Positions 49,954-62,113 of a DNA stretch of 64,000 nt are shown piece after piece. Within the stretch, counting starts at the first letter, position 1, and each line of letters opens with the position of its first letter. The notes beneath the pieces are model-generated. The model made no database searches. It saw only the letters and a list, made by a program, of their open reading frames with translations, and was not told the DNA's origin. The position numbers were made by a program, and so were the translations under genes. The DNA comes from Pseudomonas paeninsulae (GTDB taxonomy: Bacteria > Pseudomonadota > Gammaproteobacteria > Pseudomonadales > Pseudomonadaceae): contig NZ_CP141799.1 in the NCBI RefSeq assembly GCF_035621475.1, positions 4,576,501-4,640,500 on the forward strand, read 5' to 3'.

Positions 49954-51177
49954 GTGTTGAGTATTTATCCATCCGCCACAACCCTCGGCGCTATCCTGCT
50001 CGCGCTTGGTCTGAGCGCCTGCGGCACCCTCTCGCAACAGCAGATCGATCCACCCGAGCGCATTCACCATGAAGTCGCCAATCCCCGCGACCTGCGCGCC
50101 CAGGTGGATGCCCTGGCCCAGCCGCTGATCGACGGCAAGCGTACGCCCGGCATCGTGGTCGGGGTGCTGAGCGCCGATGGCCGCAAGCAGGTGTTCGGCT
50201 ACGGCGTTAGCGACTCGCTACACGGCGCCACTCCGGACGGCACCACCCTGTTCGCCGTGGGCTCGCTGAGCAAGGGCTTCGTCGGCAACCTCGCTGCCAT
50301 GCTGGTAGAGGATGGCCTGCTCAGCTGGGATGACGACCTCGAACACCTGCTGCCCGCCGGCACGCCGCTGAGCGAGGACGCCCGGCCGATCACCCTGCTG
50401 CAACTGGCCACCCACACCGCCGGCCTGCCGCGCCAGCCGATGACCCCGCGGACGCTGAGCTACTTCATCGAATATCTGTTCACTGGCAACAGCTTCTACC
50501 GGCATTTCGACCAAGCGTATCTGCTCGACTACCTGGCCGATTTCGGCAAGCCCAGGCAGGTCGCGCCGCAGTATTCGAATATCGGTTACGCCCTGCTGGC
50601 CCACGTGCTGGAGCTGCGCAGTGGCAAGAGCATCGATGAGTTGACCGCCGAGCGTATCCTCGGTCCGCTACAGCTGAGCAACACCAGCTACCAGCCGCAG
50701 CAACTGGCCGGCTATGCCGAGCGCGCTCGCGGGCATGCCGGCGACCAGCCGAAGTTCATCCGCCGAGGCCGCCCGGTTCCCGACTGGCAGTTCAGCAACA
50801 TCCTGCACAGTACCGCGGCGCTCTACTCCACCGCCGACGACCTGCTCGACTATGCCGCCGCGCACCTGCACGGCAGCGGCGATGTGCACCGCGACGCGGC
50901 CTTGCGCGACAGTCTGCGGGTGCGCCTCGAGCGGCCCAGGGAAGCGCCGGCGATCGCCTGGATAGTCGATGACATCCACGACCAGCAGATCACCTATCAG
51001 GTCGGCCTGGTGGCGGGCTATTCGAGCTACCTGGGCCTGGATACCCGCAACAAGACCGCCGTGGTGGTGCTGCAGAACAGCTTCAACTGGAGCAACAGCA
51101 TCGGCCACCGCCTGCTGCTGCGCATGGCCAATAGCCTGGACCAACAGCAAAGCCTGGCGACCGCACCAAGGCCCTGA
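49954..51177 (+). CDS. Serine hydrolase lipoprotein, class C beta-lactamase fold
   Basis: 407 residues from a GTG at 49954 (a TTG follows directly and is also possible). The lipoprotein signal LGAILLALGLSACG has the lipobox LSAC. The serine hydrolase motifs are SLSK (SxxK, in FAVGSLSKGFVG), YSN (YxN, in PQYSNIGYALLAH), and a C-terminal VGLVAGYSSYLG region in place of the usual KTG. Relatives are D-aminopeptidases, esterases and AmpC; resistance activity should not be assumed. It is anchored in an envelope membrane. A separate promoter is likely, since 125 bp precede it. Confidence 0.85.
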   Translation: MLSIYPSATTLGAILLALGLSACGTLSQQQIDPPERIHHEVANPRDLRAQVDALAQPLIDGKRTPGIVVGVLSADGRKQVFGYGVSDSLHGATPDGTTLFAVGSLSKGFVGNLAAMLVEDGLLSWDDDLEHLLPAGTPLSEDARPITLLQLATHTAGLPRQPMTPRTLSYFIEYLFTGNSFYRHFDQAYLLDYLADFGKPRQVAPQYSNIGYALLAHVLELRSGKSIDELTAERILGPLQLSNTSYQPQQLAGYAERARGHAGDQPKFIRRGRPVPDWQFSNILHSTAALYSTADDLLDYAAAHLHGSGDVHRDAALRDSLRVRLERPREAPAIAWIVDDIHDQQITYQVGLVAGYSSYLGLDTRNKTAVVVLQNSFNWSNSIGHRLLLRMANSLDQQQSLATAPRP

Positions 51178-51205
51178 GCGGCTATGCAAGACCCGGATTG
51201 TATTC

Positions 51206-51354
51206 CTGTGGGAGGCCCGACCTCGGGGCGAGCTGTTAACCCGTGCTCGCCAGGCGATAGCCGGGCAGCCCTGCGGGCTGCATTCGCCGCGGGGGCGCGC
51301 CTCCTACAGTGTTGTTACGCGGCCTCTTTGTAGCCCGGATGCAAGCCAGGAGCG
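51206..51354. repeat. REP-like palindromes between the serine hydrolase gene and hemE
   Basis: The 207-bp gap between these convergent genes is mostly repeat. An imperfect outer pair (about 51206-51231 and 51285-51309, both with TGT(G/A)GGAGGC on matching strands) encloses a perfect hairpin, GCAGCC at 51265-51270 with GGCTGC at 51276-51281. A further piece at 51330-51354, containing TAGCCCGGATGCAAGCCAGG, looks like part of another repeat. No gene is seen. Confidence 0.65.
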
Positions 51355-51384
51355 CTTTACCAGGCGCCTGGCTGCTCTGTCGCT

Positions 51385-52452
51385 TTAGCGGTGATAGGCC
51401 GCCGACAGTTCATGCACCGCCTCGAGGAAAGCGCCGGCATGGGCCGGGTCGACCTCCGGGGTGATGCCGTGGCCGAGGTTGAACACATGACCCGAGCCCT
51501 GACCATAGCTGGCGAGGATGCGGGCCACTTCGGCGCGAATGGCCGCGGGCTGGGCGTAAAGCACGGTCGGGTCCATATTGCCTTGCAGGGCAACCTGGCC
51601 ACCGACACGGCGCCGCGCCTCACCGATGTCACAGCTCCAGTCCAAGCCGAGGGCATCGGCGCCAGTCGCCGCCATGGACTCCAGCCACATGCCGCCGTTC
51701 TTGGTGAACAGGATCACTGGCACCTTGCGCCCGTCATGCTCGCGGATCAGGCCATCGACAATCTTCTGCATATAGACCAGGGAGAACTCCTGATAGGCCG
51801 CCGACGACAGGTTGCCGCCCCAGGTGTCGAATATCTGTACCGCCTGGGCACCGGCAAGGATCTGCCCGTTGAGGTAGCCGATGACCGACTGTGTCAGCTT
51901 GTCGAGCAGCGCGTGCATGGCCTGCGGGTTGTCATAGAGCATCGCCTTGGACTTGCGGAAGTCCTTCGAGGAACTGCCTTCGACCATATAGGTAGCCAGG
52001 GTCCAGGGGCTGCCGGAGAAGCCGATCAGCGGCACGCGGCCGTTCAGCTCGCGGCGGATGGTGCGCACGGCGTCCATCACGTAGCCGAGGTCTTTTTCCG
52101 GGTCGGGAATCGGCAGGGCCTCGACATCAGCGGCAGTGCTGATCACTTTCTTGAAGCGCGGGCCTTCGCCAGTCTCGAAGTACAGGCCCTGGCCCATGGC
52201 ATGGGGGATGGTCAGGATATCGGAGAACAGAATCGCCGCGTCCAGTTGCGGGTAGCGATCCAGCGGCTGCAGGGTGACTTCACAGGCGAACTCGGGGTTC
52301 ATCATCAGCTTCATAAAGTCACCCGCCTTGGCCCGGCTGGCGCGGTACTCCGGCAGATAACGGCCGGCCTGACGCATCATCCACACCGGAGTGACGTCGA
52401 CGGGCTGCTTGAGCAGGGCACGCAGGAAACGGTCGTTCTTCAGGGCGGTCAT
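51385..52452 (-). CDS. hemE: Uroporphyrinogen decarboxylase
   Basis: 355 residues from the ATG at 52452 ([19 protein letters not shown]). It converts uroporphyrinogen III to coproporphyrinogen III in haem synthesis. Signature 1, [14 protein letters not shown], and signature 2, [16 protein letters not shown], are intact, with the catalytic Asp in FSDILTIP. The frame is open 32 codons further upstream but that part crosses the gltD terminator region and is not typical. It lies downstream of gltBD but is separated by a strong terminator, so it has its own promoter. Confidence 0.96.
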   Translation of the reverse strand: MTALKNDRFLRALLKQPVDVTPVWMMRQAGRYLPEYRASRAKAGDFMKLMMNPEFACEVTLQPLDRYPQLDAAILFSDILTIPHAMGQGLYFETGEGPRFKKVISTAADVEALPIPDPEKDLGYVMDAVRTIRRELNGRVPLIGFSGSPWTLATYMVEGSSSKDFRKSKAMLYDNPQAMHALLDKLTQSVIGYLNGQILAGAQAVQIFDTWGGNLSSAAYQEFSLVYMQKIVDGLIREHDGRKVPVILFTKNGGMWLESMAATGADALGLDWSCDIGEARRRVGGQVALQGNMDPTVLYAQPAAIRAEVARILASYGQGSGHVFNLGHGITPEVDPAHAGAFLEAVHELSAAYHR

Positions 52453-52511
52453 GGCAATTCCTGAGCAATAAGTCGTCGGCATAAAAGTGCGGGTATTTTC
52501 GCAGACCACCA

Positions 52512-52545
52512 AACAAAAGGCACGGCGGGTGCCGTGCCTTTTGTT
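52512..52545 (-). terminator. Terminator downstream of gltD
   Basis: A perfect 15-bp stem, AACAAAAGGCACGGC (52512-52526) with GCCGTGCCTTTTGTT (52531-52545), around a 4-base loop. On the minus strand it ends in TTTTGTT, 52 bp after the gltD stop codon and 60 bp before the hemE ATG. Confidence 0.92.
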
Positions 52546-52596
52546 CATTGCGACGATTTGCCACTACTTCACGCTAAGCGTAGCGAGCGCAGCAGC

Positions 52597-54042
<1,446 letters not shown>

Positions 54043-54075
54043 CTACAGGTTGCAAGCTGCAAGACTCATCACGTT

Positions 54076-54117
54076 AGCTGCACGCCCCGCGCTACGCATA
54101 GCGTCAGGCGTGCAGCT
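54076..54117. repeat. Intercistronic hairpin between gltB and gltD
   Basis: A perfect 11-bp pair, AGCTGCACGCC (54076-54086) and GGCGTGCAGCT (54107-54117), with a small inner stem GCTA/TAGC in the loop. Repeated GCAAGCTGCAAG and GCAAGCTAC words lie beside it at about 54033-54063. It has no T run and more likely stabilises or processes the gltBD mRNA than ends it. Confidence 0.7.
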
Positions 54118-54127
54118 TGAAACTGCG

Positions 54128-57100
54128 TTACTGCGGATTGGCACGAGTGCTGGAGAGCAGCGACTTCAGGCTCGCGGCCTTGGGCTTGACCAACCAGAAC
54201 TTGCGCAGGTAATCGTCGAGGTTTTCCAGCAGGTTGCTCCCCCATTCGCTGGCGGTCTCCTGTACATATTCGGCGAGCACACGCTGCAGATGGCTGCGAT
54301 AGGCCTCCATCGACTCGTTGTTGATCCGCTGGATCTCCACCAGTTCATGGTTGACCCGGTCGTAGAAGCTGTTGTCCTGGTCGAGCACATAGGCGAAGCC
54401 GCCAGTCATGCCGGAACCGAAGTTATAGCCGGTCTTGCCCAGTACACAGACGAAACCGCCGGTCATGTACTCGCAGCAATGATCGCCGGTACCCTCGACC
54501 ACAGTATGCGCACCGGAGTTACGCACGGCGAAACGCTCGCCCGCAGTGCCGGCGGCGAACAACTTGCCGCCGGTGGCGCCGTACAGGCAGGTGTTGCCGA
54601 TGATGGCGCTGTCCTGAGACTTGAATGGACTGCCCTGCGGCGGCACGATCACCAGCTTGCCGGCCGTCATGCCCTTGCCCACATAGTCGTTGGCATCGCC
54701 TTCCAGATACATGTTCAGGCCACCGGCGTTCCACACGCCGAAGCTCTGCCCGGCCGTGCCCTTGAAGCGGAAGGTGATCGGTGCCTTGTTCATGCCCTGG
54801 TTGCCATGCACACGGGCGATTTCGCCGGATACGCGGGCACCGATGGAGCGGTCGCAGTTGCAAATATCCAGGGCGAATTCGCCACCGCTGGCAGCATCGA
54901 TTGCCGGCTTGGCCAGTTCGACCATCTTCTCGGCCAGCAGGCCCTTATCGAACGGCGGATTCCTGTCGACCTGACAGAACTGCGGCTTGTCGGCCGGAAT
55001 GTGCTCGCTACCCAGCAACGGGCTCAGATCCAGGTGATTCTGCTTGGCGGTCTCGCCCGGCAGAATCTCCAGCAGATCGGTCCGCCCGATCAGCTCTTCG
55101 AGACTGCGCACGCCGAGCTTGGCCAGCCACTCGCGGGTCTCTTCGGCGACATAGGTGAAGAAGTTCATCACCATCTCGACGGTGCCGATGAAGTGATCCT
55201 TGCGCAGCTTGTCGTTCTGCGTGGCGATACCGGTGGCGCAGTTGTTCAGGTGACAGATACGCAGGTACTTGCAGCCCAGGGCGATCATCGGCGCGGTGCC
55301 GAAGCCGAAGCTCTCGGCGCCGAGGATGGCCGCCTTGACCACATCCAGGCCAGTCTTCAGGCCACCGTCGGTCTGCACCCGCACCTTGCCGCGCAGGTCG
55401 TTGCCGCGCAGGGTCTGGTGAGTTTCTGCCAGGCCCAGCTCCCAGGGTGCGCCGGCGTACTTGATCGAACTCAGCGGCGATGCACCGGTGCCACCGTCGT
55501 AACCGGAGATGGTGATCAGGTCGGCATAGGCCTTGGCCACGCCGGCGGCGATGGTGCCGACACCGGCCTCCGCCACCAGCTTGACCGAGACCAGCGCGGC
55601 CGGGTTGACCTGTTTGAGGTCATAGATCAGCTGCGCCAGGTCTTCGATCGAATAGATGTCGTGATGCGGCGGCGGCGAAATCAGGGTCACGCCGGGTACG
55701 GCATAACGCAGCCGCGCGATCAGGCCGTTGACCTTGCCACCGGGCAGCTGACCGCCCTCACCGGGCTTGGCACCCTGGGCCACCTTGATCTGCAGCACTT
55801 CGGCGTTGACCAGGTATTCCGGGGTCACGCCGAAACGGCCGGTGGCCACCTGCTTGATCTTCGAGCTGCGCACCGTGCCATAACGGGCCGGGTCTTCGCC
55901 GCCTTCGCCGGAGTTGGAGCGCGCACCCAGGCGATTCATCGCCTCGGCAATCGCCTCGTGGGCCTCGGGCGACAGCGCACCAAGGGAAATACCGGCGGAG
56001 TCGAAGCGCTTGAAGATGCTTTCCAGCGGTTCGACCTGATCGAGGCTCAGCGCCTGCTCGGCCAGTTTCAGCTTGAGCAGATCGCGGATCATCGACACCG
56101 GGCGGGTGTCCACCAGGGCGCTGTATTCCTTGTATTTTTCGTAACTGCCCTGCTGCACGGCGACTTGCAGGGTGCTGACCACGTCCGGGTTGTAGGCATG
56201 GTATTCGCCGCCATAGACGAACTTGAGCAAGCCGCCCTGCTGGATCGGCTTACGCTTGTTCCAGGCCTCGGCCGCGAGCAATTTCTGCTCGGCTTCGAGA
56301 TCGACGAAACGCGCGCCCTTGATCCGGCTGGCCACGCCACGGAAGCACAACTCGGTGACTTCATCGGCCAGGCCGACCGCTTCGAACAGCTGTGCACCGC
56401 GGTAGGAAGCGACGGTAGAGATGCCCATCTTCGACAGGATCTTCAGCAGGCCCTTGGAAATACCCTTGCGGTAGTACTTGAACACTTCGTAGAGATCGCC
56501 CAGCACTTCACCGGTGCGGATCAGGTCGCCGAGCACTTCATAGGCCAGGAACGGATAGACCGCCGAGGCGCCGAAGCCGAGCAGCACCGCATAGTGGTGC
56601 GGGTCACGCGCGGTGGCGGTCTCAACCAGGATGTTGCAATCGCAACGCAGGCCTTTTTCGGTCAGCCGATGATGCACGGCACCGGTCACCAGCGCGGCAT
56701 GGGCCGGCAGCTTGCCGGGGCCAATATTGCGGTCGGTCAGCACCAGCAACACCTTGCCGGAGCGCACCGCTTCCTCGGCCTGGTCGGCCATGTTGCGCAC
56801 GGCTGCTTCAAGACCGAGCGACTCGTCGTAGTTCATGTCGATCAGCTGACGCTCGAAGCCTGGACGCTCCAGGGTCATCAGCGTGCGCCATTTGGCCGGG
56901 GAAATGACCGGCGAGCTGAGGATCACGCGGGTCGCGTGTTCCGGCGACTCCTGGAAGATGTTGCGCTCGGCACCGAGGCAAATCTCCAGGGACATGACGA
57001 TGGCTTCACGCAGCGGGTCGATCGGCGGGTTGGTAACCTGGGCGAACTGCTGGCGGAAATAATCGAACGGCGAGCGCACGCGCTGCGACAGCACGGCCAT

Positions 57101-58576
57101 TGGCGTATCGTCGCCCATCGAGCCGACTGCTTCCTGACCCTGTTCGGCCAGCGGGCGCAGCACCTGGTCACGCTCCTCGAAGGTAACCTGGTACATCTTC
57201 ATGTATTGCTTGAGCTGGTCGACGTCATAGAACGCCGAACCATGGTCGTTGTCTTCCATGGTCGCCTGGATACGCAAGGCGTTCTTGCGCAGCCACTGCT
57301 TGTAGGGGTGACGCGACTTCAGGCGGTTGTCGATATCGTCGGTGCCGAGCACCTGGCCGGTTTCGGTATCCACGGCGAGGATCTGCCCCGGACCGACACG
57401 ACCCTTGGCGATCACGTCCTCGGGCTGGTAGTCCCACACGCCGATTTCCGAAGCCAGGGTGATATAACCATTGGTCGTGGTGACCCAGCGCGCCGGGCGC
57501 AGGCCGTTGCGGTCGAGCAGGCAGACGGCATAGCGGCCGTCGGTCAGCACCACGCCCGCCGGACCATCCCACGGCTCCATGTGCATGGAGTTGTACTCAT
57601 AGAACGCGCGCAGATCGGCGTCCATGGTTTCGACGTTCTGCCAGGCTGGCGGAATGATCATGCGCACGCCGCGGAACAGGTCGATGCCGCCGGTGACCAT
57701 CAGTTCGAGCATATTGTCCATGCTCGATGAATCGGAACCGACGCGGTTGACCAGCGGGCCAAGCTCTTCCAGATCGAAGATCTGGTCATTACTGAACTTG
57801 CTGCGCCGAGCCTGTGCCCAGTTGCGGTTACCGGTGATGGTGTTGATCTCGCCATTGTGGGCGAGGAAACGGAACGGTTGCGCCAGCGGCCACTTCGGCA
57901 GAGTGTTGGTCGAGAAGCGCTGGTGGAACACGCAAATAGCGGTCTGCAGGCGCTCGTCACCCAGGTCCGGGTAGAACTGCTGCAGGTCGGCCGGCATCAT
58001 CAGGCCTTTGTAGATGATGGTCTTGTGCGAAAAGCTGCAGATGTAGTGATCGCTGTCCGCCGCATTGCTCGTCGACGAACGGCGGCGGGCGCTGAACAAC
58101 TTGATCGCGAACTCCTGATCGCTGAGCCCCTCGCCACCGATGAACACCTGCTCTATCTGCGGCAGACGATCCAGGGCCAGACGGCCGAGCACGCTGGTGT
58201 CGATTGGTACTTTGCGCCAGCCAACCAGGGTCAGCCCGGCAGCCAGAATCTCGCGCTGCATATTCTCGCGCGCGGCTTCAGCTTTTACCGGGTCCTGGTT
58301 GAAGAACACCATACCCACGGCGTACTGCATCGGTAGCTCGACCGCGAAGTGCTGCAGGGCCATGGCACGCAGGAAGGCGTCAGGCTTCTGAATCAACAAA
58401 CCACAACCATCACCCGTCTTGCCGTCGGCGTTGATCCCACCGCGATGGGTCATGCAGGTCAGCGCTTCAATAGCGGTCTGCAGCAGGTGATGGCTGGCCT
58501 CGCCCTGCATATGGGCGATCAGGCCGAAGCCGCAGTTATCCTTGAACTCATCAGGACGGTACAAACCTGCTTTCAT
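54128..58576 (-). CDS. gltB: Glutamate synthase (NADPH), large subunit
   Basis: 1482 residues from the ATG at 58576, the usual length. It makes two glutamates from glutamine and 2-oxoglutarate. The start [20 protein letters not shown] shows a 14-residue propeptide before Cys15, the glutaminase nucleophile. Downstream are the FMN barrel ([19 protein letters not shown]), the 3Fe-4S cysteines near [18 protein letters not shown], and the C-terminal beta-helix. An 11-codon upstream extension of the frame is ignored because Cys15 processing fixes the start. Confidence 0.97.
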   Translation of the reverse strand: MKAGLYRPDEFKDNCGFGLIAHMQGEASHHLLQTAIEALTCMTHRGGINADGKTGDGCGLLIQKPDAFLRAMALQHFAVELPMQYAVGMVFFNQDPVKAEAARENMQREILAAGLTLVGWRKVPIDTSVLGRLALDRLPQIEQVFIGGEGLSDQEFAIKLFSARRRSSTSNAADSDHYICSFSHKTIIYKGLMMPADLQQFYPDLGDERLQTAICVFHQRFSTNTLPKWPLAQPFRFLAHNGEINTITGNRNWAQARRSKFSNDQIFDLEELGPLVNRVGSDSSSMDNMLELMVTGGIDLFRGVRMIIPPAWQNVETMDADLRAFYEYNSMHMEPWDGPAGVVLTDGRYAVCLLDRNGLRPARWVTTTNGYITLASEIGVWDYQPEDVIAKGRVGPGQILAVDTETGQVLGTDDIDNRLKSRHPYKQWLRKNALRIQATMEDNDHGSAFYDVDQLKQYMKMYQVTFEERDQVLRPLAEQGQEAVGSMGDDTPMAVLSQRVRSPFDYFRQQFAQVTNPPIDPLREAIVMSLEICLGAERNIFQESPEHATRVILSSPVISPAKWRTLMTLERPGFERQLIDMNYDESLGLEAAVRNMADQAEEAVRSGKVLLVLTDRNIGPGKLPAHAALVTGAVHHRLTEKGLRCDCNILVETATARDPHHYAVLLGFGASAVYPFLAYEVLGDLIRTGEVLGDLYEVFKYYRKGISKGLLKILSKMGISTVASYRGAQLFEAVGLADEVTELCFRGVASRIKGARFVDLEAEQKLLAAEAWNKRKPIQQGGLLKFVYGGEYHAYNPDVVSTLQVAVQQGSYEKYKEYSALVDTRPVSMIRDLLKLKLAEQALSLDQVEPLESIFKRFDSAGISLGALSPEAHEAIAEAMNRLGARSNSGEGGEDPARYGTVRSSKIKQVATGRFGVTPEYLVNAEVLQIKVAQGAKPGEGGQLPGGKVNGLIARLRYAVPGVTLISPPPHHDIYSIEDLAQLIYDLKQVNPAALVSVKLVAEAGVGTIAAGVAKAYADLITISGYDGGTGASPLSSIKYAGAPWELGLAETHQTLRGNDLRGKVRVQTDGGLKTGLDVVKAAILGAESFGFGTAPMIALGCKYLRICHLNNCATGIATQNDKLRKDHFIGTVEMVMNFFTYVAEETREWLAKLGVRSLEELIGRTDLLEILPGETAKQNHLDLSPLLGSEHIPADKPQFCQVDRNPPFDKGLLAEKMVELAKPAIDAASGGEFALDICNCDRSIGARVSGEIARVHGNQGMNKAPITFRFKGTAGQSFGVWNAGGLNMYLEGDANDYVGKGMTAGKLVIVPPQGSPFKSQDSAIIGNTCLYGATGGKLFAAGTAGERFAVRNSGAHTVVEGTGDHCCEYMTGGFVCVLGKTGYNFGSGMTGGFAYVLDQDNSFYDRVNHELVEIQRINNESMEAYRSHLQRVLAEYVQETASEWGSNLLENLDDYLRKFWLVKPKAASLKSLLSSTRANPQ

Positions 58577-58699
58577 AGGGACTCTCACCAGGCTGCCTCT
58601 CAAAGGCAAATCACGTTCTAATTCAAATACTTACCGTGCGCGCAGGGCATAGTGCCAGCTTTGCGCAGGCAAAACGGAGGTCATTGTACATATCCACCA

Positions 58700-58727
58700 G
58701 GGTCGTCACAAATCGGCGTGACGACCC
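58700..58727. promoter_or_regulatory. Perfect hairpin in the gltB upstream region
   Basis: GGGTCGTCAC (58700-58709) and GTGACGACCC (58718-58727) form a perfect 10-bp stem with an 8-base loop. It lies about 125 bp upstream of the gltB ATG and 120 bp beyond the end of the damX-like gene. No T run follows on the minus strand. It could be an operator, leader structure or weak terminator. Confidence 0.55.
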
Positions 58728-58849
58728 ACCGCAAGCTTATGTCGCGAAAACGAAGGAACCGACCAGGCAGTCATGCTACCGACCTGCAAGTCACCGGATG
58801 CACATCGATGGCGCACGCCGGACTGCCGCACGGCCAAACATAGCGCCGG

Positions 58850-60424
58850 TTAACGGGCCTGGGCGATTTCGTGCCTGATACTGGCATACGTCCGTGGCCA
58901 CGGCTTACCAGCCTGCACCTTGCCCGGCAAGCTTTTCAAGGCGACCTGAGCCGCCTCGCGAGTGGCGAAACTACCGTAGGTCACGACATACAGCGGCTGA
59001 CCTTGATGCTGCTTCTTGAAATAGTGGTACTGCGCCCCGTGCTCACGCACAAACGCCTGAGCACTGCCCTCTGTGCGCGCACCAAGTATTTGCAGGGTAT
59101 AGCGCGAACCTGCCTGAGCCGCGTACCAATCATCCACCGCCGCAGCCTTCGCCGGCGCAGCTGTTACCGCCACCGGCTTCGGCGCAGGCGCCACCACTGG
59201 CGCGGGCGGAACAACCGGCGCAACTGGCACAGGCACAGGGGCCACCGGCACTGCAGGTGGCGTTGGGGTCACCGACGCAATTGGCGCCTCACGCTCATCC
59301 ACCAGCACACCAACAGCACTCGAACCAGCAATATCCGCGACATCAGCCTCCTCGACCCCGCTCAAGCCAGCAGCGCGGGCCAAAGGCTCGCGCATAACCG
59401 GCTGAGACTCACCGACCAGGGGCAGCGGGACGGGTCGATTGCTACCCGCGAACTCTATTGCCGGTGCGCCGGCGCCAGCAGACCCGGAAGCAGGAACAGT
59501 CGCATCAACAACCGGCTGCGCGACCCGATCAAGTGACAACTGCGTCGTTACCGGCATAGGCACCTCGCCATCCGGGCGGCCCTGCATCAACCAAGCCGCC
59601 AAGACCCCAAGCCCAACCACCGCCAGTGCCAGCAGATGCTTACGCGGCAGATTGAAGGCAAAGCCGCCGCGTTTGGCGGCACGGCGTTGAACCCGCATGG
59701 CCTCGATCAGGGAATCATGGGCAACCTGATTGATCGCCCCCGGCCAGCCGCCGGACTGCTCGTGAATGGCGGCGACCTGCTCATCCGATAACGCCTCGAG
59801 CTCTCGCCCGGCGCCCTCTAAGCGCTGAGCCAGGTACTCACGGGTTTCATCTTCGCTGTAAGGCTGCAATTCGATGGCATGAAAGCACTCTTCACCATCG
59901 GCCAGCAGTTCAAGCCGCGTAATCAACTCAGGTTCGGCAAACAGGAAAACATGCGGCCGCCCCTCGCTGCTTCCAGCCGCCAGAGCCAGCAAGCTGGCGA
60001 GCGCTCCATCACTCAACTGCTCCGCATCGTCGACCAGCAAATAGACGTCCTGCCCGGTCAAGGCCAACTGACCGACCTGCGCCAGAATCGCCTGCGACTC
60101 TGCCTGCTGCACCTGCAAGCCCTGGGCTACCTGGCGCAGAATGCCCGCCGTATCGGCTGCGCCTTGGGCGGAAACAACCACGCTATGCACAGCCTGCTTG
60201 TTGGTGCTGGCCACCAGCGCCTGGCGCAGCAGGGTCTTGCCACTCCCCAGAGGGCCGCAGACCAACAGCAGCAACTGGCTGTAACGAGCCAGGTGATGCA
60301 ACTGGCCCAAGACCGGCTTGCGCTGGGCCGGAAAAAACTTGAACCCCGGCACACGCGCCGCAAAGGGATCGTGGCTGAACTTGTAGTGATCGAGAAAAGC
60401 TTCGTCAGCATGCAAACTGGTCAT
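58850..60424 (-). CDS. DamX-like AAA ATPase with C-terminal SPOR domain
   Basis: 524 residues from the ATG at 60424 (MTSLHADEAFLDHYKFSHDP). An ExeA-like ATPase domain carries Walker A CGPLGSGKTLLRQ and Walker B VYLLVDDAE. A membrane helix (LLALAVVGLGVLAAWLM, about residues 268-284) is followed by a long Pro/Val/Ala-rich periplasmic linker (about 375-430) and a SPOR domain (YTLQILGARTEGSAQAFVRE). SPOR domains bind denuded peptidoglycan at the septum, so a division role is likely. The position downstream of aroB is that of damX in many gammaproteobacteria. A start seven codons earlier is possible. Confidence 0.9.
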   Translation of the reverse strand: MTSLHADEAFLDHYKFSHDPFAARVPGFKFFPAQRKPVLGQLHHLARYSQLLLLVCGPLGSGKTLLRQALVASTNKQAVHSVVVSAQGAADTAGILRQVAQGLQVQQAESQAILAQVGQLALTGQDVYLLVDDAEQLSDGALASLLALAAGSSEGRPHVFLFAEPELITRLELLADGEECFHAIELQPYSEDETREYLAQRLEGAGRELEALSDEQVAAIHEQSGGWPGAINQVAHDSLIEAMRVQRRAAKRGGFAFNLPRKHLLALAVVGLGVLAAWLMQGRPDGEVPMPVTTQLSLDRVAQPVVDATVPASGSAGAGAPAIEFAGSNRPVPLPLVGESQPVMREPLARAAGLSGVEEADVADIAGSSAVGVLVDEREAPIASVTPTPPAVPVAPVPVPVAPVVPPAPVVAPAPKPVAVTAAPAKAAAVDDWYAAQAGSRYTLQILGARTEGSAQAFVREHGAQYHYFKKQHQGQPLYVVTYGSFATREAAQVALKSLPGKVQAGKPWPRTYASIRHEIAQAR

Positions 60425-60434
60425 GGGACACTCA

Positions 60435-61538
60435 TTAATGTTCAAGCTGATCCACCAGCGCGGCGTAATCTACGCTCAGCGTGGCATTCAAAATTTCGCG
60501 AGGAAAATCACCGGTAACCACGGCCTCGCCGATGTGACGCAATAACACCAGTCGCAACTGGCCATCCAGCACCTTTTTATCAACCGCCATGTGCGCCAGA
60601 AACTGTTCGGCCGTCATGTCTTGCGGCGGCACAACGGGCAAGCCTGCCGCCTGAAACAGGCGAATACCCCGATTGCGCTCGGCCAGTGAAATCCAGCCCA
60701 GGCGTTGCGACATCTCCAGCGCCATGACCGTACCCGCGGCTACCGCCTCGCCGTGCAGCCAAACACCATAGCCTTGCTGCGTCTCGATGGCATGACCAAA
60801 GGTATGCCCCAGGTTGAGCGTGGCCCGCAGCCCCGCCTCCCGCTCATCCGCGCCGACAATCCGCGCCTTGGCCGCACAGGAGCGTTCGATCGCCGCAGTC
60901 AGCGCCTCCTGATCGAGCGCCCGCAGTGCAGGCATGTGTTGCTCCAGCCAGGAGAGAAAAGGCTCGTCACAGATCAAGCCATACTTGATCACCTCGGCCA
61001 GACCCGCCGACAGCTCGCGCGCTGGTAAAGTGGCCAGACTGGCCGTATCGATCAAGACGGCTTGCGGCTGATAGAACGCCCCAACCATGTTTTTCCCGAG
61101 CGGGTGGTTGATGCCGGTCTTGCCACCCACCGAGGAATCGACCTGGGACAGCAACGTGGTCGGGATCTGGATGAAATTGACCCCCCGCTGATAACAGGCC
61201 GCAGCAAAACCGGCCATATCGCCGACAACCCCGCCGCCCAGCGCAATCACGGTCGTATGCCGATCGTGTCGTGCGCCGAGCAGACCATCGAAAATTTGCT
61301 GCAAGGTTTCCCAGGTTTTGAACGCCTCGCCATCCGGCAAGACAATCGCGGTCACTGTATAACCGACAAGTGCAGCCCTGAGTGCAGCCAGGTAGAGCGG
61401 TGCGACTGTCTCATTGGTGACGATGGCCACCTGGCGGCCAATGATATACGGCGCCAGCAGATCCGCGCGGCGCAATAGATCGGCACCGATATAGATGGGA
61501 TAGCTGCGTTCACCGAGATCGACCTGAAGAATTTGCAT
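60435..61538 (-). CDS. aroB: 3-dehydroquinate synthase
   Basis: 367 residues. Second step of the shikimate pathway, DAHP to 3-dehydroquinate, with NAD+ and a divalent metal. The NAD motif [15 protein letters not shown] is present, as are metal ligands in EVIKYGLI, the [11 protein letters not shown] motif, and [10 protein letters not shown]. It lies 51 bp after aroK and ends 10 bp before the damX-like gene. All probably belong to the pilQ-aroK-aroB-damX run. Confidence 0.97.
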   Translation of the reverse strand: MQILQVDLGERSYPIYIGADLLRRADLLAPYIIGRQVAIVTNETVAPLYLAALRAALVGYTVTAIVLPDGEAFKTWETLQQIFDGLLGARHDRHTTVIALGGGVVGDMAGFAAACYQRGVNFIQIPTTLLSQVDSSVGGKTGINHPLGKNMVGAFYQPQAVLIDTASLATLPARELSAGLAEVIKYGLICDEPFLSWLEQHMPALRALDQEALTAAIERSCAAKARIVGADEREAGLRATLNLGHTFGHAIETQQGYGVWLHGEAVAAGTVMALEMSQRLGWISLAERNRGIRLFQAAGLPVVPPQDMTAEQFLAHMAVDKKVLDGQLRLVLLRHIGEAVVTGDFPREILNATLSVDYAALVDQLEH

Positions 61539-61589
61539 GGAGCCCCCGATGTAAAAAGGGCTCTAGGATAGCGCAGTTCAGCCTGCGCT

Positions 61590-62108
61590 TTAACGGGGAG
61601 AAAGCTCTTCGATGCACTCCAAGATCTCTTGCACAACCAAACGCGGCGGGCGCTCGTCGGTTTGCACGATCACATCGGCAATTTCGCGATACAGCGGATC
61701 GCGAATCGCCAACAAATCACTGAGCACCTTGCCCGGGTCGGCAGCACGCAACAATGGACGATTACGGTCTCTCGAGGTGCGATCGAGCTGCTGCTCGACC
61801 GAGGCATACAAATACACCACTCGACCGCCACGCCGCAGTGCTGCACGGTTGTCCGGATGCAGCACCGCACCACCGCCAGTGGCCAGCACCAGGCCGTCCA
61901 ACTCGCAGAGCTCGGCAATCACCGCCCGCTCGCGCTCGCGAAACCCCTGCTCACCCTCGACATCGAAGATCCATGGAATATCGGCGCCGCTGCGCTGTTC
62001 TATCTCCTTGTCGGAGTCTTTGAATAGCAACCGCAACTCTTTGGCCAGCAACCGCCCGATGGTGCTTTTACCAGCGCCCATCGGGCCAACAAGAATAACA
62101 TTACGCAT
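61590..62108 (-). CDS. aroK: Shikimate kinase
   Basis: 172 residues from the ATG at 62108 ([20 protein letters not shown]). The only earlier start, at 62117, is a TTG overlapping the pilQ stop and is less likely. Walker [10 protein letters not shown], substrate-binding DSDKEIE and RERE, and the glycine-rich [10 protein letters not shown] are intact. It phosphorylates shikimate. It starts 5 bp after the pilQ stop. Confidence 0.97.
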   Translation of the reverse strand: MRNVILVGPMGAGKSTIGRLLAKELRLLFKDSDKEIEQRSGADIPWIFDVEGEQGFRERERAVIAELCELDGLVLATGGGAVLHPDNRAALRRGGRVVYLYASVEQQLDRTSRDRNRPLLRAADPGKVLSDLLAIRDPLYREIADVIVQTDERPPRLVVQEILECIEELSPR

Positions 62109-62113
62109 ATATT

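Noticed and set aside
49954..51177. Antibiotic-resistance beta-lactamase
   Set aside because: The protein is a lipoprotein with SxxK and YxN but no clear KTG. Such folds are mostly peptidases or esterases, so resistance is not supported.
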